A DNA stretch of 42,808 nucleotides from a virus. The stretch lies in IMG/VR virus record IMGVR_UViG_3300005608_000010, positions 1-42,808 of that record; one strand, given 5' to 3'. Within the stretch, counting starts at the first letter, position 1; every line of letters starts with the position of its first letter. Under the pieces are notes generated by a model. It made no database searches and was not told the origin of the DNA. It saw only the letters and a list, made by a program, of their open reading frames with translations. Below are positions 1-8,137 of the stretch, in pieces. A program made the position numbers and the translations under genes.

Positions 1-1358
1 AAGGATTCTTCAACATCATTGATTGAAATACTTGAAGCACCATAATAAATTGTACCTATAATTATTGAAGGGTCACTTTCCAAATATACATTTTCACCTT
101 CTAAGAAGTCACCAGAGATACCATATTCATTTAGGACAATCTCATATACAAAATATCCACCTCTTTTGGTGCTTGATATGGTTTCAACGTAAGCACTTAC
201 ACCAGAACTTTGACCAACTATTTTTTGAGAAGCAATTTCTGGGATAGTTGTTATATCGTTCGGATTCACTGTTATTGTTTTTGATTTTGAAAAGGTATTA
301 TCAGATGGTTTTAAAACATTATCTTTTGGATAACTTACTCTTACATCTTCATTGAAAATTGTTCTAAAAAAGTATTTAAAAGAATCCTCAGTCCCTTTTG
401 ATTGATAGAACTCTCTGGAATGTTTGACTAAAAACTTTTTAAATTCGGAAACGTCAATGTCAGTGCTCTGAAATTGGTTAGGGAATGATAATGGGAACCC
501 TTCTAGATATTCCTTCATAAAGAAATCAACATAATCATCAAGAGTTCTGTCAATGTCTTGCAAGTTCCATAGATTTTTTGATGACAACGTTGCATTCTGA
601 ATGTAATCAACAACTTTCAATTCACCAGTATACCCATTATCACCTGTAAGGATTTCAACCGAATCACCGGATAAAAAACCCCTTGTTGATGTAGAGTCTT
701 GAGATTTAACATCAAATATTGGAATTGAATTTGCCCCATTTTCTAAATTAAAAGTATTATTCCCTGTATTGGTTACATCAAAAATACCAAAATATTCTTT
801 CTCATTTTCAGATGTAACGTTATTCAATACAACTATTTTATCAATAAAGGTATAATCAACATCAACTTCTTTACCATCAACAATCTCTTTTACAGTGACT
901 GTTTTATTTGATATATGTAATATCTTACCCTTAACAATCTTACCATCAGGTTGTTCTTGGGATACATCGTCCCCAACATTAAAATGTCCAACATTTGGAT
1001 TTAGTGAAGGGTGAACATCCGAATCAGAAACACCCAAAACTTGGATTTGCTGATTATTCTCTTTTATATAAAAAACATAATTACCATTTTCTAGAAGGTA
1101 GGAATTGAGAACTTCGGCATAAACATGTTTAGTGTGTTCAGATCCATCTATTTGTTGACTTGCTCTTATTTTAACACTTGGTGTGTTAGAAGAGAAAATT
1201 AAATTTAACTCCTCATTAGAAGAGACTTCTAATTTCGAAGTCTCCATAAATTCATAATATTTCTCTACAAATTTGACAAATTTCGGACCTTCCTCTTGTA
1301 AAAAATTGGGAAGTTGCTCCTCTATTAGTTCAGATATTTTATTATTTTGATATGTCAT
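1..1358 (-). CDS. Large baseplate/tail structural protein, gp7 position (partial, C-terminus beyond window)
   Basis: The frame is open without stop from its ATG at 1358 down to base 1, so at least 452 residues are present and the 3' end is missing. It begins two bases after the gp6 stop, in the position of gene 7 in the T4 order 25-6-7. The N-terminus (ISELIEEQLPNFLQEEGPKF, then a VKFVEKYYEF segment) resembles an N-terminal segment I recall from structural proteins next to gp6 in marine T4-like phages. The rest is rich in short beta-type, Ser/Asn/Asp-rich segments typical of baseplate proteins. I infer a baseplate wedge protein; identity with gp7 rests on position, not on recognised motifs. 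A late box on the same strand lies at 1411-1418 inside gp6. Confidence 0.6.
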   Translation of the reverse strand, partial: MTYQNNKISELIEEQLPNFLQEEGPKFVKFVEKYYEFMETSKLEVSSNEELNLIFSSNTPSVKIRASQQIDGSEHTKHVYAEVLNSYLLENGNYVFYIKENNQQIQVLGVSDSDVHPSLNPNVGHFNVGDDVSQEQPDGKIVKGKILHISNKTVTVKEIVDGKEVDVDYTFIDKIVVLNNVTSENEKEYFGIFDVTNTGNNTFNLENGANSIPIFDVKSQDSTSTRGFLSGDSVEILTGDNGYTGELKVVDYIQNATLSSKNLWNLQDIDRTLDDYVDFFMKEYLEGFPLSFPNQFQSTDIDVSEFKKFLVKHSREFYQSKGTEDSFKYFFRTIFNEDVRVSYPKDNVLKPSDNTFSKSKTITVNPNDITTIPEIASQKIVGQSSGVSAYVETISSTKRGGYFVYEIVLNEYGISGDFLEGENVYLESDPSIIIGTIYYGASSISINDVEES

Positions 1359-1360
1359 TT

Positions 1361-3196
1361 TTAAAATTCATTTTGAGTCAGAAATTGCTCTGATATATTA
1401 TTCATACTAATATTTATAGAACCCAAATCTATTTCCAATATCTGATTTCTCAAAGGTGATAGATCAGAACTTTTGGGTGTTAGTATCAAATCTATATAGT
1501 CATCACCACTTGTTATTTCTGTTGGTGAAAATCCATTTAATGATATAGAACCTTTGTTGTAATCAATTATACCAACATTAGATTTAACTGATAATTTCAC
1601 ATTACCAGAAAAACTAACCACATTAATATTCCCATTTGAGTCATCTTCCAATAAACAGTTAGAAACACCATCATAAGTGAAATTTGAACTAGTTAAAGTT
1701 GCAGGATTTACTTCTGCATTAAATTTACTAACATATGATGATGATATACCCAATATTGGAACCAATCTATTTTTTATTTTAACAGTTGATATATTTGATT
1801 TTATTGCATCAGATGCACTGTCAATTTTAGCAACCAACTTCGAGAATCTAAAATACGAGTCAAACTTACCAAGATTATCTTGATTGAAACTTTGTATTGA
1901 ACTTAACACCAAATTTTTAACATATTCTTCACCTTGAGGAACTTCTCTGAGGTTATATTTAACTTCTGACCTAAGTTCTATGAAGGTGTATTCTGGTTCT
2001 ACTATTTCTGCATCAATAGTAACAACATTATAATCTTTTACAATATCATTAATGATACTTTGTTTAGCAGTGTCAGTTATAAAGAATCCAGTTTTTGGTT
2101 TTAGAGAAATAAACACCCTACCATAATAAACTGGATCATTATCTTCCCCACCCCAAGTTTTAATACTTTCGATATTCTGATATTTCTTTTGTACTAGGTA
2201 CTTGTAATCTAGTGCTGTAACAGTCCTATTTTGCATTTCATAGTACTTGGGTGATGTAAACCTTATTTCCTCCAAGGATTCCTTCTCTGCCCCTCCAAAT
2301 GATGCCGAGGTTCTTGATATAGAACTAAGTTCATAACTTGAAGTGTCTGTAGTGATTACATCAGAGAAAGTGAAACCAGTATCTATATTATTACCTATAG
2401 AACCAGAAGTTGTCAAGTACTGAATTTTTATAAGTGTACCATCTGTCAACTTTTTACCAATTCTACCATTACCAAAAAATAATTCATACTTACCAGATTC
2501 ATTCTCATTCACCCAGTAAACATTATCATTTGGTCCAAGTTCGACAACATTTTCAGCCAAAGATGATACAGCATAAGTGGCATTAACATCTTGAGGATTC
2601 TGTTTAACACTGACAATTAAAGTTGAGATGTCAACATTGAGGTTGTCTAGAATAAATCTCTGATTTGGATCTTCTTGAAACTTAACCTCAAAGTTTTGTT
2701 CAACCATAATACCTTGCCTGATTGTAAAAGTATCTGTATATATTTTCCTACCACCACTATCAACTTCCCCAGAATCAGATAAATTGTGACCTTCTGTATT
2801 CTGAAAAATATAAGTCACTCCATCTTTTGAAGCAGAGAAATTTGAGAATGCTGGTAAAGCAACACTTGCTGGTTGCTCTAGATAAGGGTCTTTTTCAACA
2901 ACATTTAAAGTGACTTCAACTTGTGCAGATTTAATTGAACTTGGTGTATATCCTAATGCTTTTGACCTAGAAACTACACTCTCTCTTAAAACAGCAGAGT
3001 CTAAGAACATCTCATTTGCAACCATATTTTGATAAATTGCATTGTAGTGTGTGTTTGCTGAAAGTATGTCAAGCAGTATTTGTAATCCACTCCCATCAAA
3101 ATCATAATCTTGAAACTCTTCTTGACCTCTTAAAAAATCTTTTAAATTCTCTTTTAAGATATCAAAATCTAAATCTGTTACTTTAATATTTGACAT
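1361..3196 (-). CDS. 6: Baseplate wedge protein gp6 (BaseplateJ-like)
   Basis: Protein of 611 residues, close to T4 gp6 (about 660). In T4, gp6 dimers join the wedges and form the inner baseplate ring around the hub. The N-terminal segment with ILLDILSANTHYNAIYQNM and then MFLDSAVLRESVVSRSKALG is the characteristic start of gp6/BaseplateJ proteins. A central beta-rich region and a conserved run near YYEMQNRTVTALDYKYLVQK follow, as in phage J-type wedge proteins. It lies between gp25 (14 bases upstream) and a gp7-position protein (2 bases downstream), the same order as T4, so it is probably co-transcribed late on the minus strand. Confidence 0.9.
   Translation of the reverse strand: MSNIKVTDLDFDILKENLKDFLRGQEEFQDYDFDGSGLQILLDILSANTHYNAIYQNMVANEMFLDSAVLRESVVSRSKALGYTPSSIKSAQVEVTLNVVEKDPYLEQPASVALPAFSNFSASKDGVTYIFQNTEGHNLSDSGEVDSGGRKIYTDTFTIRQGIMVEQNFEVKFQEDPNQRFILDNLNVDISTLIVSVKQNPQDVNATYAVSSLAENVVELGPNDNVYWVNENESGKYELFFGNGRIGKKLTDGTLIKIQYLTTSGSIGNNIDTGFTFSDVITTDTSSYELSSISRTSASFGGAEKESLEEIRFTSPKYYEMQNRTVTALDYKYLVQKKYQNIESIKTWGGEDNDPVYYGRVFISLKPKTGFFITDTAKQSIINDIVKDYNVVTIDAEIVEPEYTFIELRSEVKYNLREVPQGEEYVKNLVLSSIQSFNQDNLGKFDSYFRFSKLVAKIDSASDAIKSNISTVKIKNRLVPILGISSSYVSKFNAEVNPATLTSSNFTYDGVSNCLLEDDSNGNINVVSFSGNVKLSVKSNVGIIDYNKGSISLNGFSPTEITSGDDYIDLILTPKSSDLSPLRNQILEIDLGSINISMNNISEQFLTQNEF
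1411..1418 (-). promoter_or_regulatory. Possible late promoter box TATAAATA (minus strand)
   Basis: The plus strand reads TATTTATA, which is the exact T4 late consensus TATAAATA on the minus strand. It lies inside the end of gp6 and about 52 bases before the ATG of the next minus-strand gene at 1358. It could also be chance in AT-rich coding DNA. Confidence 0.35.
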
Positions 3197-3209
3197 TATA
3201 ACCTCAAAC

Positions 3210-3599
3210 TTATCTCACTCTAGAAACAAACAATTCTACTTCTAATGGTTCTAAAGTATTTATCATGGAAAAAATAATTTTTATTATATATCTATTTTCA
3301 TCTGGTATTGGTTGAACAAGAACATCAATCAAGTTTGCTCTTGGTTCTCTATTTGTAATCACATCTGTAATTTCTTTCTTTAGTAAATCAGCACCATCAT
3401 CTGTAATTAAGTCAAACAATATTTGCCTAACTCTGGTCCCTTTACCTTTTTGAAAAGGTGGTTCAAAGAATTCTGTCAAAACTAATGTCTTGATTGATTG
3501 TTTAACAGCAATATCGTTTTTTACTTTTACTACATCATTTGTTACTGGGTTTTTTTCAAAGGACAATGATATATCACTAAATTCTCTTTTTCCACTCAT
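3210..3599 (-). CDS. 25: Baseplate wedge protein gp25 (GPW/gp25 family)
   Basis: Protein of 129 residues, the usual size of gp25 (T4: 132). The family signature is visible: an NDIAVKQSIKTLVLTEF segment, then the RVRQILFD block before an alpha/beta C-terminus ending in FVSRVR. In contractile tails gp25 binds gp6/gp53 and helps anchor the sheath at the baseplate; homologues occur in type VI secretion systems. It is the first gene of the minus-strand wedge operon, followed by gp6. Upstream the mRNA would contain an AGGTGG ribosome site, and a TATAAATA late box lies about 110 bases upstream at 3709-3716 on this strand. Confidence 0.92.
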   Translation of the reverse strand: MSGKREFSDISLSFEKNPVTNDVVKVKNDIAVKQSIKTLVLTEFFEPPFQKGKGTRVRQILFDLITDDGADLLKKEITDVITNREPRANLIDVLVQPIPDENRYIIKIIFSMINTLEPLEVELFVSRVR

Positions 3600-3760
3600 A
3601 AGTAGGTTCCACCTTTTCCTGCAAGGAAATATACTAAAGTATTATATATAAATAAATATAATATATAAATATATAATAATATATATTAATAAGATCTTAA
3701 TATAATATTATTTATAATAAATATTAATAATAATACTTAGTATATTTTTTTTCTTTTCTA
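3600..3760. other. Divergent AT-rich intergenic region with late-promoter boxes on both strands
   Basis: No open gene is seen here. From about 3640 to 3750 the sequence is almost pure A/T, made of overlapping TATA/ATTA runs. Exact TATAAATA boxes occur on the plus strand at 3647-3654 and 3664-3671, and on the minus strand at 3709-3716. It separates the minus-strand wedge operon from the plus-strand operon. The small hairpin TTTCC-TTGCA-GGAAA lies close to gp25. Such AT density makes some box matches likely by chance. Confidence 0.6.
3709..3716 (-). promoter_or_regulatory. Late promoter box for gp25-gp6 operon
   Basis: The plus strand reads TATTTATA, giving TATAAATA on the minus strand about 110 bases upstream of the gp25 ATG. 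It is the best late-type candidate for the wedge operon, although the surrounding sequence is nearly pure A/T. Confidence 0.45.
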
Positions 3761-3791
3761 TTGACATTCTATCTTTTATGTGGTATAAATA
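3761..3791 (+). promoter_or_regulatory. Combined sigma70-like and late promoter
   Basis: TTGACA at 3761-3766, a 17-base spacer and TATAAA at 3784-3789 form a near-consensus sigma70 promoter. The -10 box is also a complete T4 late box, TATAAATA (3784-3791). The ribosome site GAGGTG and the ATG at 3809 follow at normal spacing, so this promoter could serve the downstream genes both early and late. Confidence 0.7.
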
Positions 3792-3808
3792 AACTACGAG
3801 GTGTTAAA

Positions 3809-4018
3809 ATGAGTAAATTACAAAGACAAATGGCGATATGGATCGTCGGTATATTTTTATTATCCATGGCAGTTAAATATTTTGGATACATTGCAATGTG
3901 GGGATTGACTATTCTTTTGGTTTGGTCTTTAATTGATGCAAAGTTTGCTGCAAAACTAGAAACCAAATATGAAAAAGTAAAAGATGAATTAGACAAATTT
4001 GAAGACAACTTGAAATGA
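3809..4018 (+). CDS. Small membrane protein with cytoplasmic charged tail
   Basis: Protein of 69 residues. I chose the ATG at 3809 because GAGGTG precedes it and the promoter 3761-3791 would leave the longer reading untranscribed. Two hydrophobic stretches, about residues 8-22 and 27-42, suggest a two-pass membrane protein. The last 25 residues are a charged helix with heptad-like spacing (KYEKVKDELDKFEDNLK). It is first in a tight operon; its stop overlaps the next ATG (ATGA). No family is recognised. A holin-like or envelope role is possible but nothing shows it. Confidence 0.7.
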   Translation: MSKLQRQMAIWIVGIFLLSMAVKYFGYIAMWGLTILLVWSLIDAKFAAKLETKYEKVKDELDKFEDNLK

Positions 4019-4563
4019 AATACTCCATCAAAACTTTTGTAGAAAAAAATCATGTTCAAGAAGCTATTGAGTTTCATATTGAAAATGAAGTTCCATTCAC
4101 AGAGAATATCTTCAGAATGGGTTCGAAAGAATATTTTAACTTCTTTATTGAAGCAAGAAGGATGATGTTCAACGGTGAATTAACTGAACTTCAATATTTC
4201 GACAAAGAAATTCTTGAAGGTGATTTGGGTAAGTTTGCGATGTATGAAGGTGAAGAAATACCTTTGGATTTCCCTTTAGTTGAAGAAGATGAAAAAGTTG
4301 AATTGAATAAACCTAAAAGAGGTGGTTCAAAAAAATATTATGTTTATGTGAAGAATGATAAGGGTAATGTAATTAAAGTTGAGTTCGGAGATACAACTGG
4401 ACTAACAGCAAAAATAAATGATCCAGAAGCAAGAAAAAGTTTTGTTGCAAGACATAAATGTGAACAAAAAAAAGATAAGACTAAACCAGGGTATTGGGCA
4501 TGTAGATTGCCTAGATATGCAAAAGCATTAGGTCTTAAAGGTGGAGGAAATTTCTTTTGGTAG
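4015..4563 (+). CDS. Conserved T4-like phage protein with C-terminal RHKC...KPGYWAC...GNFFW motif
   Basis: Protein of 182 residues. An N-terminal helical part includes FRMGSKEYFNFFIEARRM. The C-terminal domain begins with KKYYVYVKNDKGNVIKVEFG and ends with RHKCEQKKDKTKPGYWACR and LPRYAKALGL. I recall this C-terminal pattern from many T4-like marine phages, always without assigned function. The conserved Cys residues near 144 and 158 with nearby His could bind metal. Its start overlaps the previous stop by four bases, and its end overlaps the next gene. Confidence 0.75.
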   Translation: MKYSIKTFVEKNHVQEAIEFHIENEVPFTENIFRMGSKEYFNFFIEARRMMFNGELTELQYFDKEILEGDLGKFAMYEGEEIPLDFPLVEEDEKVELNKPKRGGSKKYYVYVKNDKGNVIKVEFGDTTGLTAKINDPEARKSFVARHKCEQKKDKTKPGYWACRLPRYAKALGLKGGGNFFW

Positions 4564-4847
4564 AAAAATCTTGGTATCAAAAACCATATAGTGATACTTA
4601 TATTGATGAAAAAACATTTTTAAGAAGTTTTTTCTACTCCGATAAAGAAAAATTTATATGGCATTCAGATTTAGTTGACAGGAAAGTTGAAGTTCTACAT
4701 ACCCATTATTGTTTTTTTCAATTTGATAATCAGATGCCTTTCGAATTAAAACTTGGAGATGTCATTGAAATCCCTAAAGGTCAAATCCATAGAATAATTT
4801 TATCAAAGGGTGGTCTTATTTTAAAGATAAGTGAGGTTAAATTATGA
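4557..4847 (+). CDS. Cupin-like small protein
   Basis: Protein of 96 residues starting at TTG 4557, which has GGAGG nine bases upstream and overlaps the preceding stop. The core WHSDLVDRKVEVL, then FFQFDNQMPFELKLGDVIEI and PKGQIHRII, is the beta-strand pattern of a small cupin barrel, including the G-D-x-I-x-I-P-x-G turn and a possible metal His in the IHR segment. Similar single-domain cupins of unknown role occur in T4-like phages. I assign fold only, not substrate. Confidence 0.6.
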   Translation: MVEKSWYQKPYSDTYIDEKTFLRSFFYSDKEKFIWHSDLVDRKVEVLHTHYCFFQFDNQMPFELKLGDVIEIPKGQIHRIILSKGGLILKISEVKL

Positions 4848-4999
4848 AAGAAAGATTCAAAAACAGTTTTAAGTATGTTGCAGACCATTTAGAGATATTT
4901 TTCAGATGGTTCTTTATCATCTACATCACAATAGCAATGTTGATGTCACCATTCTTCTTAATGTGGACAGGTGATATATTATTAGGAGCTTGTGGATGA
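4844..4999 (+). CDS. Small membrane protein (51 aa)
   Basis: Short gene starting at ATG 4844, overlapping the previous stop by four bases. The product has a basic N-terminus and a hydrophobic helix RWFFIIYITIAMLMSPFFLM, so it is probably a single-pass inner-membrane peptide. Its stop overlaps the next ATG (ATGA at 4996). No family is recognised. Confidence 0.6.
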   Translation: MKERFKNSFKYVADHLEIFFRWFFIIYITIAMLMSPFFLMWTGDILLGACG

Positions 5000-5334
5000 A
5001 ATCAATAGAAACTTCGAAGGAAGAGACAAGAGCAGATAAATATCTCAAGATATTAGAAATACTATCCAAAATTCCAGAGGACAGACTTGAAAGATTGGTC
5101 AGTTTTCTATCCAAACTTGATTTTGATGAAGACACTATTTCTGAAACAAGAGATACATTGACGTATGATAGGGATTTGAGAATTCTGATCATGGGTGATT
5201 TGAATATGAAAACTTCTGAGGAATTATATCTCACAAGTAATCACACATCGAAAAATCCAAGAACTGGTGAACCATTTTCTGTTAGATTTAATGACAATCT
5301 ATCCCCAACAATAGAAGAAGAGAATGACAACTAA
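4996..5334 (+). CDS. Hypothetical acidic helical protein
   Basis: Protein of 112 residues. The start at ATG 4996 is favoured by stop-start overlap with the previous gene. The N-terminal half is charged and helical (LKILEILSKIPEDRLERLVS); the C-terminal part is polar. It overlaps the structural gene that follows by 11 bases, so the two are probably translationally coupled. I do not recognise it. Confidence 0.6.
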   Translation: MKSIETSKEETRADKYLKILEILSKIPEDRLERLVSFLSKLDFDEDTISETRDTLTYDRDLRILIMGDLNMKTSEELYLTSNHTSKNPRTGEPFSVRFNDNLSPTIEEENDN

Positions 5335-6532
5335 CCAGAATTCTGTAAATACTACTTGGGAATGGAGTGGGGATTTTGAAGAAGAAGGTCAAGAAATATA
5401 CATACTTGAAAATGAAGCCGATAATCTTGACCAGTATAATTTCGAAAATGTTGGGAAAGTTGCCTTAGAATCTTTAAACTTCAAATCTGAAATAAATCTG
5501 AAGTATAATCCACCACAACAATCTACAGGAAGTGGAAGTCAGGGTGGAACTAGTGGTACTTCAACCACTTCATCCGAAGATTCTTTCACTCCTATTTTTT
5601 CTACAGTTAAGACGGAAGTTATATTTTCTGGAATAGAAATTAAATCTTCAGAAGTTAATGTTACAAATATAGATAAGTTTGAAACTATTGATGAGGGTGG
5701 AAAATCGGTCAATATATTACTGAAAACTTACACTAAACTAGACGATGATGATCCAAGAAGTGAAGGGTTGAATTTTTTATCTGAATATGTTGATAAATTT
5801 AAACTCCCTGACAATTTCACTTTTGATAAGTATGACACAGAAGACGGTTATTATAAATCTGGCCACAGTTTGATAACTGCTGGTGGGAATTTTCATCAAA
5901 TACAAGACCAAGGTAACTCTCATGAGGTTGATGTTGTAGTTAATATAACCTTTTACGATAAAGACCCTTCAACACCAGGAAATGAAGATTTTGAAGAAAT
6001 GACAATCTCAAGAACTTTTAAAATAACGGTTAGAAGAAATTATTCATCTATAAGAAATCTATTCATAACTAAATATTTGGATGAGCAGATATTGAGAGGT
6101 GATGTCGAATACTTCACTTTTAATGGTGTTAAGTTTTATGATGGAATTTCTTATTTACGTCATTTAGGTGAATTTGAAAATGGAGTTCCAAAAAATTTAA
6201 AAGTTACCAAAATTATAGGTGTTAATTTAAAAAGCATTAATGGGAGTTTGTTAAATATCACAAAAGAAGTTAAAAATAATAATAATGTGGTTGTGGGGAG
6301 AGTAGTTGAGAAAGGGACTTATTTTGAATCCGATGATTTTAGTTCTGATACATATTCTTCGGGTTACTTGCAGAATCTAAATCAAGAAAATGAAAATATA
6401 ACTTTATATTTAAAAAATGTTTTGGGTAATATAAATACTAATGACATTATTAAATCAGATGGATTGACGTTTCTAGTAACTAATGTTTTCCCTGCAACAG
6501 TGAATGAACCATACTTCAATTTAGCTTTTTAA
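5324..6532 (+). CDS. Putative virion structural protein
   Basis: Protein of 402 residues, acidic, rich in Ser, Thr, Asn and short beta-type segments. A low-complexity linker of Ser/Gly/Thr lies near residues 66-85 (GSGSQGGTSGTSTTSS), which is common in baseplate or fibre-associated proteins. It sits in the same operon as the PAAR spike tip, 10 bases upstream of it, and faces the spike/hub operon. I infer a tail or baseplate-associated protein; no family is recognised. Confidence 0.5.
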   Translation: MTTNQNSVNTTWEWSGDFEEEGQEIYILENEADNLDQYNFENVGKVALESLNFKSEINLKYNPPQQSTGSGSQGGTSGTSTTSSEDSFTPIFSTVKTEVIFSGIEIKSSEVNVTNIDKFETIDEGGKSVNILLKTYTKLDDDDPRSEGLNFLSEYVDKFKLPDNFTFDKYDTEDGYYKSGHSLITAGGNFHQIQDQGNSHEVDVVVNITFYDKDPSTPGNEDFEEMTISRTFKITVRRNYSSIRNLFITKYLDEQILRGDVEYFTFNGVKFYDGISYLRHLGEFENGVPKNLKVTKIIGVNLKSINGSLLNITKEVKNNNNVVVGRVVEKGTYFESDDFSSDTYSSGYLQNLNQENENITLYLKNVLGNINTNDIIKSDGLTFLVTNVFPATVNEPYFNLAF

Positions 6533-6541
6533 AGGATAGAT

Positions 6542-6829
6542 ATGCCAGCAGTTCATAGAAAAGGTGATATTTGTACAGGTCATGGTTGTTTTCCCCCAAG
6601 ACCCAACGCACAAGGAAGTCCAAATGTCTTCTGCAACTCAATACCAGTTCATAGACAAGGTGATAGTTGGAATGTGCATTGTTGTGGAATCCCCTGTCAT
6701 GGTGGCAGTTTGGCAGCAGGGAGTTCTTCTGTAAACTCTAATAGTAAACAACTTGGGAGAATATCAGATCCAGTTTCCTGTGGCTCGGCAGCTGCTAATG
6801 GTAGTGGTAATGTTTTTGCAGGTGGTTAA
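6542..6829 (+). CDS. PAAR-domain spike tip protein (gp5.4-like)
   Basis: Protein of 95 residues with the PAAR pattern: MPAVHRKGDICTGHGCFPPR at the N-terminus, then PVHRQGD, HCCGIPCHGG and the closing DPVSCGSAAANGSGNVFAGG. PAAR proteins form a metal-bound cone on the tip of the gp5/VgrG spike and sharpen it for membrane penetration. It has more Cys and His than usual, consistent with metal binding. The ribosome site AAAGGA precedes its ATG. Its stop overlaps by four bases, tail to tail, with the stop of the spike protein on the opposite strand. Confidence 0.9.
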   Translation: MPAVHRKGDICTGHGCFPPRPNAQGSPNVFCNSIPVHRQGDSWNVHCCGIPCHGGSLAAGSSSVNSNSKQLGRISDPVSCGSAAANGSGNVFAGG

Positions 6830-8136
6830 TTTAGATTTATAGTTGGAGCTCTCAAGGTCATCTCTCCAGCACTATCCGAAACGTGAGTTCCGTCAACAAC
6901 TTCGGTATGTCTCCCATTAACCTCTTCCAACCTATTACCCTTAACAGTTTCAGTGTGATCTTTCTCAACAACCTCAGTCCTATCACCTCTTACAGTTTCT
7001 TTCTTATAATTTTTAGTTGAATCTGTACCTATGGTCTGTTCCCTGTTTCCTGCTGTTGTATAGGTATCATTCCCTAAAATCTCTACATGAGAATCTTTAT
7101 CAATCTTCAAAGACCTTTCTCCATTGATATGAATGAATATATCACCCTCAACACGTTCACCTTTGTTTTTCTTTATAGTGACTTCATAATTCCCTAGATT
7201 TAGTTTATATTCGTTCTGTTGGGTAATATGAAAATTGTCTGCCATGACCTTTTCAACTTTTGAACCATCAGGATGTATCTCTTGAAAAGTTCCTGACCTA
7301 TGCTGTTGATGTATCCTTTCAGCACCTTTTGTATCATCTACCTCAAACACATGTCCTGATTCAGTTTGTTCAGTTTTGTTATAAGGATATGAGGATTTAT
7401 AATCAGTTTCTTTCTCTCTCCAAACCTTACCATCATCAGTCTCTTCTATGGTGTTCTCTGATTTTCTATCAATATTTTCTTTTTTAGAATATGCTGAATT
7501 TTCTCCAACAGTTTTTTGAGAAAGTGCTTTCTCTATACCTTTTGTTTCATAATTATCTCCACCAATTCTCCATTCTTTGACTTTATCAATATGAGTATCT
7601 TTTGGTAGATTTGTCTTCTCATTCAAATATTTCTTGTCTTGATCATTCCTTGAAACTCTTGGAGTGTCAGGTTCATCAGTGGGTTGTTTAAGATATCCCT
7701 CATTTTTTGAAGGGTAGTAATCAGACTTACCCTCTTTTATTTCAAGTTTCTTTCCATCAGTTGTGTAGGTTAAACTCTCTGGTGGAAAAGGTCTCTCACC
7801 TTTGTCAGATGCCTTATCATAAAAACCTTGATTCTCAGATGAATCCTCCGATGAGAATGTCGGTATTCCAGGAATCAATGAAACAATCATAGGTTCTTGA
7901 CATTTTTTACCGTCTTTGAAAAAACCTAAAACCCAAGAACCTTCTTTTGGTGGTTTAATTTCATTTTGACTGTTTGGTGGTATTAGCAATTGAGCCCAAG
8001 GTAAGTCTTTAATTGGTAATTCTGAAATGTTTTGCTGGTGAAAACCTAAACATCTAACTTTACATCTACCAACTTTCAAAGGATCTTTCCTATCCTCAAC
8101 TACACCTATAAACCAAACTGGGTCAAAACCAAACAT
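6826..8136 (-). CDS. 5: Central spike protein, gp5-like, without lysozyme domain
   Basis: Protein of 436 residues. Residues 1-95 look like the gp5/VgrG OB-fold (DPVWFIGVVEDRKDPLKVGR, PWAQLLIPP, SWVLGFFKDG). A polar linker follows, then a VgrG-like block SGHVFEVDDTKGAERIHQQH and a C-terminal beta-helix with repeated T-V-x-G-x-R/T-E-V-V units, ending MTLRAPTINLN. T4 gp5 has a lysozyme domain between OB-fold and helix; none is seen here. It caps the hub operon on the minus strand and is transcribed convergently with the PAAR tip gene, its probable partner. Confidence 0.85.
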   Translation of the reverse strand: MFGFDPVWFIGVVEDRKDPLKVGRCKVRCLGFHQQNISELPIKDLPWAQLLIPPNSQNEIKPPKEGSWVLGFFKDGKKCQEPMIVSLIPGIPTFSSEDSSENQGFYDKASDKGERPFPPESLTYTTDGKKLEIKEGKSDYYPSKNEGYLKQPTDEPDTPRVSRNDQDKKYLNEKTNLPKDTHIDKVKEWRIGGDNYETKGIEKALSQKTVGENSAYSKKENIDRKSENTIEETDDGKVWREKETDYKSSYPYNKTEQTESGHVFEVDDTKGAERIHQQHRSGTFQEIHPDGSKVEKVMADNFHITQQNEYKLNLGNYEVTIKKNKGERVEGDIFIHINGERSLKIDKDSHVEILGNDTYTTAGNREQTIGTDSTKNYKKETVRGDRTEVVEKDHTETVKGNRLEEVNGRHTEVVDGTHVSDSAGEMTLRAPTINLN

Positions 8137-8137
8137 A

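Noticed and set aside
65-247. Plus-strand frame at the window's left end
   Set aside because: It lies fully opposite the long minus-strand structural gene and has no ribosome site.
6430-6437. TATAAATA inside the structural gene at 5324-6532
   Set aside because: It is about 100 bases from the next start and within an Asn/Ile-rich coding stretch, so chance is likely.
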